In this document: piece by piece, positions 54,110-61,646 of the stretch
How positions within the stretch are numbered: the first letter of the stretch is position 1
Layout of the letters: every line of letters begins with the position of its first letter
Source of the DNA: an uncultured Kordiimonas sp.
Lineage (GTDB): Bacteria > Pseudomonadota > Alphaproteobacteria > Sphingomonadales > Kordiimonadaceae
DNA: 64,000 nt
Reading direction: 5' to 3'
Assembly: GCA_947492375.1 (NCBI GenBank)
Contig: CANLMI010000004.1
Span: 358,511 to 422,510, forward strand
Notes under the pieces: model-generated
What the model was told of the DNA's origin: nothing
What the model saw: only the letters and a program-made list of their open reading frames with translations
Database searches by the model: none
Program-made: the position numbers and the translations under genes

Positions 54110-54439
54110 TTAAACAAATTTGTCTTCCCAATCGAGATACGTAACCGCTTCTCGATCAGGGCCATCTTCGTCAAACAGGTCAATAAATTGATTACCTTCA
54201 TCGTCCATATGTAACGCAATATCACCATCAAACTCAGGCGACATCGGACCTTTGTAACCCTTGAAGATAATTAGTTCTTTAGATGAATCTATCGATTCAT
54301 TGTCAATAAGATCCTTAACAATATCGCTGACCCATTCATCTGCTAATATAGCTTTGCGAGCGACATCTTCATCAACGTGGCCCATCACATAACTGAACGC
54401 CGGACCTGCCTCGAAATATGTTAAAGTTGTTACTTCCAT
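54110..54439 (-). CDS. 109-aa acidic protein, unknown
   Basis: Start at the second ATG (54439) for proper RBS spacing. Acidic with FDGDIALHMDDEGNQF. Operon member. Confidence 0.55.
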   Translation of the reverse strand: MEVTTLTYFEAGPAFSYVMGHVDEDVARKAILADEWVSDIVKDLIDNESIDSSKELIIFKGYKGPMSPEFDGDIALHMDDEGNQFIDLFDEDGPDREAVTYLDWEDKFV

Positions 54440-54493
54440 TGTCATTCCTCTGTATTTTCACCCTAAATCAAGGGGGTGACAAAATCGGACGTG

Positions 54494-54508
54494 CGGCCGT
54501 TTATTGTT
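54494..54508 (-). repeat. TAACAATAAACGGCC element, copy 5
   Basis: One mismatch; holds the stop of the 54507 gene. The next start is 55 nt on. Confidence 0.7.
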
Positions 54509-54842
54509 AAATTAATTCTTGATCGACATCAGCGAGACCCTGCATGGCCATCGATCTCTTTGCTTTACGGTAATTAACCAGAATGTCTTTGTATGCTGCT
54601 GAGTGACCAAGGTACCATTCAGACATTTCATTACGCTCATGCTTTTCAAGGTCTTCAATGATTTGAGGCAACAAGAACTTTTCATACCTAGTCTTCAAAT
54701 ACCATTCGAAGCTATCCATATCGACAACAGCAGCATGAGCTGTGTAGTGATCAAGAGGTTGATCATCTTCAAGCAATTGAGTAAGCGGTATCATTCCCGC
54801 TTCTTCCATTCGCCTATCTAATTCTTCTCTGTCCATCTTCAT
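54507..54842 (-). CDS. 111-aa protein, unknown
   Basis: Helical (REELDRRMEEAGMIPLTQLL, LPQIIEDLEKHERNEMSEWY). Not recognised. Confidence 0.55.
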   Translation of the reverse strand: MKMDREELDRRMEEAGMIPLTQLLEDDQPLDHYTAHAAVVDMDSFEWYLKTRYEKFLLPQIIEDLEKHERNEMSEWYLGHSAAYKDILVNYRKAKRSMAMQGLADVDQELI

Positions 54843-54847
54843 AGCTT

Positions 54848-54862
54848 GGCCGTTTATTGTGA
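54848..54862 (-). repeat. TCACAATAAACGGCC element, copy 6
   Basis: Full 15-mer after the stop of the zinc-ribbon-like gene. Confidence 0.75.
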
Positions 54863-54863
54863 A

Positions 54864-55154
54864 TTATGCCCATTGCTCATCAAACTGAGACCAATCATGG
54901 CCACAATGGCAATGGGAACTGTTGTCATATCTGTGCTCTTCGCAGCTAGGGCATACAGGAGCTTTGATTATGATTTTTGTACCAGGCGGAAATGTTGAAG
55001 GGTCTAACTGCATCACTTCAGTCGATGCTTCAGAATCCATATCACCTTCCCAAGCAGAGTGCCAAGCAGGCACTTCCTGATCTCCATCATCGCCGCCATA
55101 GAAATCAATTGTTCTCTCAGCCCAAGCCATCTCATGATATTCTAAGTCTGCCAT
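54864..55154 (-). CDS. 96-aa protein with possible zinc ribbon
   Basis: CPSCEEHRYDNSSHCHCGH has four Cys that could bind zinc. Otherwise acidic. Not recognised further. Confidence 0.55.
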   Translation of the reverse strand: MADLEYHEMAWAERTIDFYGGDDGDQEVPAWHSAWEGDMDSEASTEVMQLDPSTFPPGTKIIIKAPVCPSCEEHRYDNSSHCHCGHDWSQFDEQWA

Positions 55155-55163
55155 AAAACCTCC

Positions 55164-55178
55164 GGCCGTTTATTGTGA
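55164..55178 (-). repeat. TCACAATAAACGGCC element, copy 7
   Basis: Full 15-mer, then GGAGGTTTT and ATG. Confidence 0.75.
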
Positions 55179-55562
55179 TTGTTCTGCTGAAGCTATTTTC
55201 CGATATAAAACCGGACGTGAATAACAGATATCGTCATCTGTATGTATTTCATAATAACCATTAGGCCATGTACCGTCGTAACAGCAGTCATGGATACCTG
55301 AACTTCCAGCCTCAATAACATGAAACATCGAACCATCTTTCGGGCAATACATAGCCTCCGACCAACCAAAGTCCATTAACCGATGAAACGCATCAGTAAA
55401 CATATGCAACGCTGCTTGCTCATCAGGCATCAATTCGGCAATTCTTTGTTTATTAGCATTAACGGCTAGCCTTATCTGATCAGCTTCTTTTCTAGTAAGT
55501 GGTTCATGGCTGCCATCTCGTAGCGTTTTATGGCCGACTATATCATTAGCATCCATGTCCAC
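55170..55562 (-). CDS. 130-aa protein, unknown
   Basis: Start GTG at 55562 (AAGGA 6 nt upstream) or ATG at 55556. Acidic, ends ASAEQSQ* with the stop inside copy 7. No family. Confidence 0.55.
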   Translation of the reverse strand: MDMDANDIVGHKTLRDGSHEPLTRKEADQIRLAVNANKQRIAELMPDEQAALHMFTDAFHRLMDFGWSEAMYCPKDGSMFHVIEAGSSGIHDCCYDGTWPNGYYEIHTDDDICYSRPVLYRKIASAEQSQ

Positions 55563-55573
55563 ATCTATTCCTT

Positions 55574-55588
55574 GGCCGTTTATTGTGA
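55574..55588 (-). repeat. TCACAATAAACGGCC element, copy 8
   Basis: Full 15-mer, then AAGGAATAG. Confidence 0.75.
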
Positions 55589-55798
55589 ATTAGCTTCTGG
55601 GAGCCGATGCTGCTTTATTGAACGGCCCAAATTTGAACTTTTTAAAAAAGCCATTGCCCTATTTTCGGACTCTGCTTTCCAACCCTTAACTAAGGCATCA
55701 ACAGCAAATCCAAAATCATGTTGTAAATCTTCTGGTATCAACTCTTCAAACAACAGGACGTTATCTTTAAGTTGCTCTAGTTCGCTAATGTGAGCCAT
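55580..55798 (-). CDS. 72-aa protein, unknown
   Basis: Helical, ends PEANSQ* inside copy 8. No family. Confidence 0.5.
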   Translation of the reverse strand: MAHISELEQLKDNVLLFEELIPEDLQHDFGFAVDALVKGWKAESENRAMAFLKSSNLGRSIKQHRLPEANSQ

Positions 55799-55807
55799 AA
55801 AACCTCC

Positions 55808-55822
55808 GGCCGTTTATTGTGA
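55808..55822 (-). repeat. TCACAATAAACGGCC element, copy 9
   Basis: Full 15-mer, then GGAGGTTTT and ATG. Confidence 0.75.
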
Positions 55823-56080
55823 ATTAGAAATTACTTCGATTTCAGTATTGTCGAAGGGTTCTGTTATTTTAATGTTCATATCGCCTATTTCGCCATATCC
55901 TTCATAGAAGGAACCGGATTCGTGCAGATATTGATAAGCCAACTGCCTTGCATGCAATTCCAAATCGCCGCCAAATTTCGAAAAATAGCGATCATACTCA
56001 GCATTAAATTCATCAGTGAATTTACTTTCATCCAACTCTACCTCAATAACTTGCGTTATCTGCACCTTGAACTTCTTCAT
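55814..56080 (-). CDS. 88-aa protein, first of the small-gene operon, unknown
   Basis: Start at the ATG at 56080 (GGAAAG upstream). Stop inside copy 9. Acidic (VIEVELDESKFTDEFNAEYD). Not recognised. Confidence 0.55.
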   Translation of the reverse strand: MKKFKVQITQVIEVELDESKFTDEFNAEYDRYFSKFGGDLELHARQLAYQYLHESGSFYEGYGEIGDMNIKITEPFDNTEIEVISNSQ

Positions 56081-56129
56081 CGGCTTTCCTTGACTCTTTT
56101 TTCTGCTTAATCGTACTTTGTCAAAATAT

Positions 56130-56154
56130 TTGACAATTGTCAATATATTATAAT
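56130..56154. promoter_or_regulatory. Divergent operator/promoter: palindrome and TATAAT
   Basis: TTGACAATTGTCAA (56130-56143) is a perfect 14-bp palindrome that holds TTGACA on both strands. TATAAT lies at 56149-56154. It separates the small-gene operon from the gene at 56174. Candidate autoregulated operator. Confidence 0.6.
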
Positions 56155-56173
56155 AATATGACAAAGGTAAATT

Positions 56174-56749
56174 ATGCTTCGCGGGTACATTTTTAGCGGC
56201 AATATCGAGAAGAAACGAGAGACACTCTTGGCAATGGGTGTTGAGGATAGTGATCTGAATATACGAATCGACATGGACAAAGCAGACCGTGAACAGCGTG
56301 CCCAAGCTGTTAATGACCTGCGCCCCGGTGATACGCTTGTTGTTGCCAATATCTTGGACTTTGGCCCTGATCCCATTGAGGCCATGACATGGATTGCCAA
56401 GGTTGCTGCGCGCGGGGCAAAGATACTGCTGCCTGGTGACGATGAACCAATCGAATACAGTTCCACTGAGGATGCTGTATTAACCGCTCGTATCGCTGAA
56501 CTTATAGATCAGACCAAGCGCAAGCGGTTTGGTAAGCAGATGACAAAGGCGCGTGCGGAAAGCGATGCAACACCAGGTAGGCGCAATCGTTTGGATAATG
56601 AGTTAAAATATCTCATTAATGATATCAGATCGATATGGGAAAGCCGGTACAGTCGCATGGAGCGCACTGACAAAATCAACGCACTGCTTAACAAGAATGG
56701 TCATAAAGATATTGGCGTGCGGACGTTAGAGCGATACTTTAATGAATGA
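56174..56749 (+). CDS. Resolvase-like protein with altered active site
   Basis: 191 aa. The fold order of a serine recombinase N-terminus is seen (LRGYIFSGN, LRPGDTLVVANILDFG, AARGAKILLPG) with a C-terminal HTH-like region. The usual V-S-T-x-x-Q nucleophile region is replaced (YIFSGNIE), and the D-R-L-x-R motif reads NILDFGPD. It may be a catalytically dead regulator. Divergent from the small-gene operon. Confidence 0.5.
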   Translation: MLRGYIFSGNIEKKRETLLAMGVEDSDLNIRIDMDKADREQRAQAVNDLRPGDTLVVANILDFGPDPIEAMTWIAKVAARGAKILLPGDDEPIEYSSTEDAVLTARIAELIDQTKRKRFGKQMTKARAESDATPGRRNRLDNELKYLINDIRSIWESRYSRMERTDKINALLNKNGHKDIGVRTLERYFNE

Positions 56750-56871
56750 CGCCGACGACCGACAAGAAAACGATTGGGGGTGTAAACAAGGCAGCCGCCG
56801 ACAATCAACTATAACACTGGGTTGAGTAATTACAATAAAGGACCACTAATCCAACATATAGTGACCCCCAT

Positions 56872-56898
56872 GGCCTCAATTCTGAGGCCATTTTTTTT
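56872..56898 (+). terminator. Rho-independent terminator
   Basis: GGCCTCA, loop ATTC, TGAGGCC, then A and eight T. Ends the 56174 gene's transcript. Confidence 0.9.
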
Positions 56899-57091
56899 GC
56901 ACTGAGGCTTCGCGCTCTCCCCCGCCCCGCCTCCGTTCTAAATATAGGGCGAGTTCTTCATATCTGAACAGACTCAAATCGGCCCTGACAGCGCCTTAGA
57001 TAGCAGCGATCACGCATATATATCTCTGCATTATTCTTCAAAATGCACATAGGTGCTCTCACTCAAAAAGTAGGGTAGGGAGCGGAAAAGG

Positions 57092-57382
57092 GTAACAAAG
57101 GTAACAATGCAAAAAATAGCCTGTAACCAACTGATATATAATGAAATATTTGTTACCCTTAAAAAGTAACAAAAGGTAACATTTTTTGTAAAAAGAGTAA
57201 CAGTAATCTTAAGTTATTGAAATTAAACAATAAAAAAATTCTGAAATGTTACCCCTAAAAGGTCACAAAAAAGGTAACATTGTTACCCTGATGTTACTAA
57301 AATGTTACCTTTTATCAAATTAGAAAATAATAATTAAAACAATAAGTTATATATAATTTTCCAACTTTGTTACTTTTGTTAC
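57092..57382. repeat. GTAAC/GTTAC repeat block (14 copies)
   Basis: GTAAC or GTTAC starts at 57092, 57101, 57123, 57152, 57166, 57176, 57197, 57248, 57274, 57282, 57293, 57304, 57369 and 57378. Random expectation in 290 bp is well under one. Many are GGTAACA. AT-rich, gene-free and between terminator and attR. Iteron-like; may be an origin, a partition-type site or a repressor array. No gene in 56899-57455. Confidence 0.7.
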
Positions 57383-57471
57383 TGTTTTCCGATGGTCACT
57401 AATTTTCATGTAGCTTTCTTGCTATGAGCCTGTTTATGTCTCATAACTCTGTATTCAAACATTTATGTATC

Positions 57472-57488
57472 TGTGACTAGATTGTGAC
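57472..57488 (+). promoter_or_regulatory. Two TGTGAC repeats, candidate integrase arm sites (right)
   Basis: TGTGAC at 57472-57477 and 57483-57488, matching three near int. 42 bp from the attR core. Confidence 0.45.
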
Positions 57489-57529
57489 AAAATATCTATA
57501 ATGCATTGAAATAAAAGGGTATTCGAATG

Positions 57530-57545
57530 CCGACCGGGGGCACCA
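57530..57545 (+). repeat. attR core of the prophage
   Basis: CCGACCGGGGGCACCA, identical to the left copy. To the left, TATTCGAATG recalls another tRNA T-loop. The prophage is thus about 39.7 kb. Confidence 0.8.
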
Positions 57546-58303
57546 TCAAATTTTTCAGATAAAAAATCACCTGATTTTTCTTCTAACATATTGAATGGTA
57601 AAGATGTTTTGGCGGTTCTATATCCGCCATCGAGCGAATAGCGTAATGGCTCACAAAATACCAATTTTAACACCAGTCTTTGCAGGTTAAAAATGCCAGA
57701 ATCCCAAAGTTTCTGGGGCTTTGCGAGAAACTTGAGGGCGTGTTCTAGATTCTCATTGAAGGGAGGTGGTGTTTGGCGGCTTTTTTCCAGTTTTTCAGCA
57801 AGAACCAGCTTCTTGCGTTCCTGTTCCTCAATCGCATTTTCAAGAGCACCAATAGCACGTTCGTTGTTAGCGTTAATAATGCGGTTCACAAGCTTACCTA
57901 TCTGCGCTTCTGCGTTCTCTAGCTCATGCCTGATGAAGGCTGAATGTTCTTCTGCTGCATTCACTTTCTTATCCCAATAAAGCTTAAAGCTCGCAATCAT
58001 CAGCTTCACCATGCCCTCGTCTGGCTGAATATTCTTGATCAAGGCTTCGAACGCCCCTTCGATCTTGGCACGGGGTATGGACTTTCCATATTTCTCGCAG
58101 CTCTTTAGTCTGGCATAGATAGTATGCGTAATATTGTTTTCGTCCCTTTGACCAACTGCTCTTAAAGTTTGCGCCACAGCAACTACAGGCAACCGCACCT
58201 CGCAAGACAAAGTCCTTATTCAGGTCTTTGCGTGCGCATTCTCATTAAGCTTGGCCTGTATCTTTTCGAAGGTGGCCTTGCTTATCAGACCTTCATGTTT
58301 GGC
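57546..58303 (-). pseudogene. Large serine recombinase remnant
   Basis: Pieces in different frames: KHEGLISKATFEKIQAKL (recombinase domain), RGAVACSCCGANFKSSWSKGR (zinc ribbon) and YGKSIPRAKIEGAFEALIKN plus the coiled coil. A frameshift lies near the second Cys pair, at about 58100. The catalytic N-terminus is lost where the transposase remnant begins. The end runs into the attR sequence. Confidence 0.8.
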
Positions 58304-59194
58304 ATTCCCAAGACCACCTTTTACCGTTGGTATGATAAGTACCTTGAGGATGGCCCTGAGGGATTGGAAGACAAGCCTTCTCGCCCAAACCGTGTATGGA
58401 ACCACATTCCAGACAAGGTGAGAAGCCAGATACTTGATCTGGCTTTGGAACGGCCTGAGCTATCGCCTCGGGAACTGGCGGTTACATTCACTGATACCAA
58501 AGGCTACTTCGTGTCTGAGGCCAGTGTTTATCGGCTTTTGAAAGCACATGACCTTATTACCAGCCCAACCTTCATCGTGATGAAGGCTGCCAATGAATTT
58601 AAGGGCAAACCATCACGCCCTAACGAACAATGGCAGACGGATTTTACGTATCTGAAGGTTCTTGGCTGGGGCTGGTTTTATCTCTCGACCATTCTGGATG
58701 ATTATAGCCGATATGTGATCAGCTGGAAGCTGTGTAGCACGATGAAAGCTAGTGATGTGACGGACACGCTTGAACTTGCTCTCAAAGCATCAGGCTGTGA
58801 CAGCGCCAAGGTCATACACAAACCCAGGTTACTATCTGACAATGGGGCCAGTTACATATCTGAAGGCCTTGCTATATGGCTCAAGGATAAAGGTATGGGC
58901 CATGTCAGAGGCGCACCCTATCATCCACAGACGCAGGGCAAGATCGAGCGTTGGCATCAGACGCTCAAAAACCGGATATTATTGGAAAACTACTTTCTAC
59001 CCGGCGATCTTGAAAACCAGATCCGACAATTTATCGACCATTATAACAATCACAGATATCATGAGAGCCTCAATAACCTCACTCCTGCTGACGTCTACTT
59101 CGGCAGGGGCCAATCAATTCTCGATAAAAGGAGAAACATCAAACTCAAAACACTCAAACAACGACGCTTGCAACACAATAAGCAAGCTGCTTAA
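58298..59194 (+). pseudogene. IS3-type transposase, N-terminus missing
   Basis: From GIPKTTFYRWYDKYLEDG the protein matches IS3-family transposases; DDE signals are WQTDFTYLKV, LLSDNGASYIS and HPQTQGKIERWHQ. The expected N-terminus is lost at the junction with the recombinase remnant (about 58296-58305), so both were probably broken by one deletion. Upstream residues in the open frame belong to the recombinase antisense strand. Likely inactive. Confidence 0.75.
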
Positions 59195-59539
59195 TATTAA
59201 ACAAAGAGGAACCAAAAGCCTCCAGTACAAAAAGCCTAAACTAAGCTCAAATCATTCGACGACGGACATTTAGTGTTTTGCCTGGCTGTTAAGCAAGGTA
59301 TTGCCGCAACCAATTCTTCGATGTATTTAGGCCATATATAGAAAAATATGCAGCAGGCCTTGGATACAAAGAGCCTGAACGGAACTCTCGCAGTTTTGGA
59401 TTGAGTTTTAAGCAAATATGAGCACCGATATATGGATATGTCAGCTAAGATATCGTCACCCGGTGCATTTTTTGACCTCACATTCCGCCCTAAAAACGGC
59501 TAGCTTATATGTGATGACTTGGCAGATCAGAGGTAGAAA
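59195..59539. other. Intergenic region, nothing recognised
   Basis: No convincing ORF, RNA or repeat between the IS remnant and the MATE gene. Confidence 0.5.
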
Positions 59540-60880
59540 GTGAAATCAGACTCGTTTGTAACAGGAACGATCCGTCGGCATGTTGTGAAAGCCATCTCCT
59601 TAAACGCAATCAACCTTCTATTCATCATGTGTGTAGAAGTCGTTGACGTTTTTTTTCTCTCGCTCCTTGAAGAACAAGCTATTTTAGCTGCGGCAGGCTT
59701 CGCGGGAGTTATTTTCTTCGTAATATCATCTGTAGGCTTTGGAATCTCAAACGTCGTTTCAGCTGAAACAGCAAATGCTTACGCAAAAACGGATAAAAAC
59801 AACGCAATAGCAGCCGCACTACCAGCAGGAGCAATCGGTTTCTCAATAATATTGGTTAGCGTTCTAATACTTGGTGTGTATCACAATAATATATTGCTCG
59901 CCTTAGGGACTGATGCAACCAGTGCCTTCCATGCAAGCGCGTATCTCCATATCATTTTCCCAATGATACCCATTCAATACATTAGCTTTTGTAGCTTGGC
60001 TGTTTTGCGTGCACTTTCAGATAATAGGTTGGCATTTCGAGCATCCTGTGCAGGCGCAATTGCAAACCTCATATTTGACCCTATTTTTATATTTGGTCTT
60101 GAGTTGGGTATTAAAGGAGCGGCTATCGCGACGGGCATCTCTTATCTAGTCGCTATGAGTTTTGCCATCATCTATCTCAAAACCGATCATAAAATATCTC
60201 TATTTTTGGAGTATGCAGAATTTAGAGTAAAACTTAAGACTGCATGGCACCCTGTCATAGCCGCAGTTGCTTCGAGCCTAGCAACTCCCATTGCAAATGC
60301 ATTCGTAATCTCGAGCCTTGCAGTTTATGGTCAAGGTGTAATGAGTGGTGTAGCGGTCGTTGGCAGGTTATCACCATTTTTGTTTTCGTTAGTGTATGCA
60401 ATTCCCGCTGCTATCGGACCAATAATCGGTCAAAACTATGGCGCAAAGAACATTGGACGCATCAAGAAAACAATCGAAGCGATTGGGTCGATCATTGTTT
60501 TGTACATCGTGTTACTTTGGATAGCATTATTGTTCTCTAAAGACCTACTCATTGGATTATTCAGTTTGTCTGGTGATGGCGCCCATGTATTTGAAATATT
60601 CTGCTACTGGGTCGTCCCATTAACGATATTTCTTGGAATCATGGTTACTGCAACAACAACCCTCATGAATATCGGTCGTCATACCGCTGCAAGCATAACC
60701 AACATATCAAAAGCAACGGTAGGGACCGTTCCTTTTGTCTACTTGGGGGCTCAATTCTATGGGGTTAAAGGAGTTTATATTTTCAATACGCTAGGAACAG
60801 GATTTATTGGGCTATTCGCATTAGCTTTTGTTTATTCGGCCATCAACCAAACGGTTCGGCAGCGAGATTGCCCAGAGTAA
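59540..60880 (+). CDS. MATE family efflux transporter
   Basis: 446 aa from GTG at 59540 (GAGGT upstream). Twelve TM segments in two halves, with MATE-type motifs (PIQYISFCSLAVLRALSDN, GPIIGQNYGA). Drives drug or metabolite export with H+ or Na+. It converges with the NRPS operon, 22 bp apart, so it may export that product. Confidence 0.9.
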   Translation: MKSDSFVTGTIRRHVVKAISLNAINLLFIMCVEVVDVFFLSLLEEQAILAAAGFAGVIFFVISSVGFGISNVVSAETANAYAKTDKNNAIAAALPAGAIGFSIILVSVLILGVYHNNILLALGTDATSAFHASAYLHIIFPMIPIQYISFCSLAVLRALSDNRLAFRASCAGAIANLIFDPIFIFGLELGIKGAAIATGISYLVAMSFAIIYLKTDHKISLFLEYAEFRVKLKTAWHPVIAAVASSLATPIANAFVISSLAVYGQGVMSGVAVVGRLSPFLFSLVYAIPAAIGPIIGQNYGAKNIGRIKKTIEAIGSIIVLYIVLLWIALLFSKDLLIGLFSLSGDGAHVFEIFCYWVVPLTIFLGIMVTATTTLMNIGRHTAASITNISKATVGTVPFVYLGAQFYGVKGVYIFNTLGTGFIGLFALAFVYSAINQTVRQRDCPE

Positions 60881-60902
60881 AAAGCGAACAAGATATAGCT
60901 AT

Positions 60903-61646
60903 TTAAGCTCTATTACGAAATTCGAAAACAGATACATCCGTCGGCTTCATTGGTGTCGCTATAGCCGAATAAAAACACTTCGGCGAAGACAACTGCGTTA
61001 TCCACCATCTTCCATGACCTGGTACCGACAGACTAATATCCGATTGGAGATGCTGCTGATTTACTGAGATTGCTTTTGCCGCATATGAAAGACCTGTACC
61101 CATTCCTTTCAAAATTGCCTCTTTGATCGTCCAAAGGTTATAAAAATAGTGGTGCTGTTTTGAACGGTCGAATTGGCGCAATTTGTCGAGCTCATCCGAT
61201 GAAAACACTTCATGCGCTACAGTCATTAAATCGTTTAAATTTCTGTTGTACTCGCAGTCTATACCAAGTTCCTGTCCGGTCGATACGGCGCAGACAGCCC
61301 AATCTTCGCTATGCGACAAATTAAACTTCAATCTTTGGGATAACAGACTTGGCTTCCCGAACTCATTGAACTGAAATCGAATTTTGTCGGGCTGCACAGA
61401 TAGGTATGAACTTAGTATGATCCTTAAAGCGCTATGGTAACTAAGAAATCTGTTCCTGACCGCATCCCTTTTGAAGGATTGATACCTACTTACCTCATCA
61501 CTCGACAACAATGAGATATCGCCCTTCACCGATTGGTGAATCCACCATATATGCACTTCATTCGCATTGATCGTTAATCCATTTTTAGACAATTGTTTGA
61601 GAGCGTCACTTGTCGGTCCTATTGCCTCCCATGCTTGTGTAGTCAT
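60903..61646 (-). CDS. 4'-phosphopantetheinyl transferase (Sfp type)
   Basis: 247 aa. GIDCE (128-132) and W172-x-x-K175-E-A are the Mg/CoA-binding motifs of Sfp. Loads the carrier domain of the upstream NRPS, whose stop it overlaps by 4 nt. Confidence 0.92.
   Translation of the reverse strand: MTTQAWEAIGPTSDALKQLSKNGLTINANEVHIWWIHQSVKGDISLLSSDEVSRYQSFKRDAVRNRFLSYHSALRIILSSYLSVQPDKIRFQFNEFGKPSLLSQRLKFNLSHSEDWAVCAVSTGQELGIDCEYNRNLNDLMTVAHEVFSSDELDKLRQFDRSKQHHYFYNLWTIKEAILKGMGTGLSYAAKAISVNQQHLQSDISLSVPGHGRWWITQLSSPKCFYSAIATPMKPTDVSVFEFRNRA

Noticed and set aside
53225..55822. CRISPR-like or terminator repeat
   Set aside because: Copies are 250-400 bp apart with genes between, without dyad symmetry or T-runs.
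57092..57382. CRISPR array
   Set aside because: The repeated units are only 5-7 bp, in both orientations, with irregular spacing and no cas genes.
57455..57545. Recombinase C-terminus continuing through attR
   Set aside because: The frame is open, but this stretch includes the att core and phage sequence, so the extra residues are not native.
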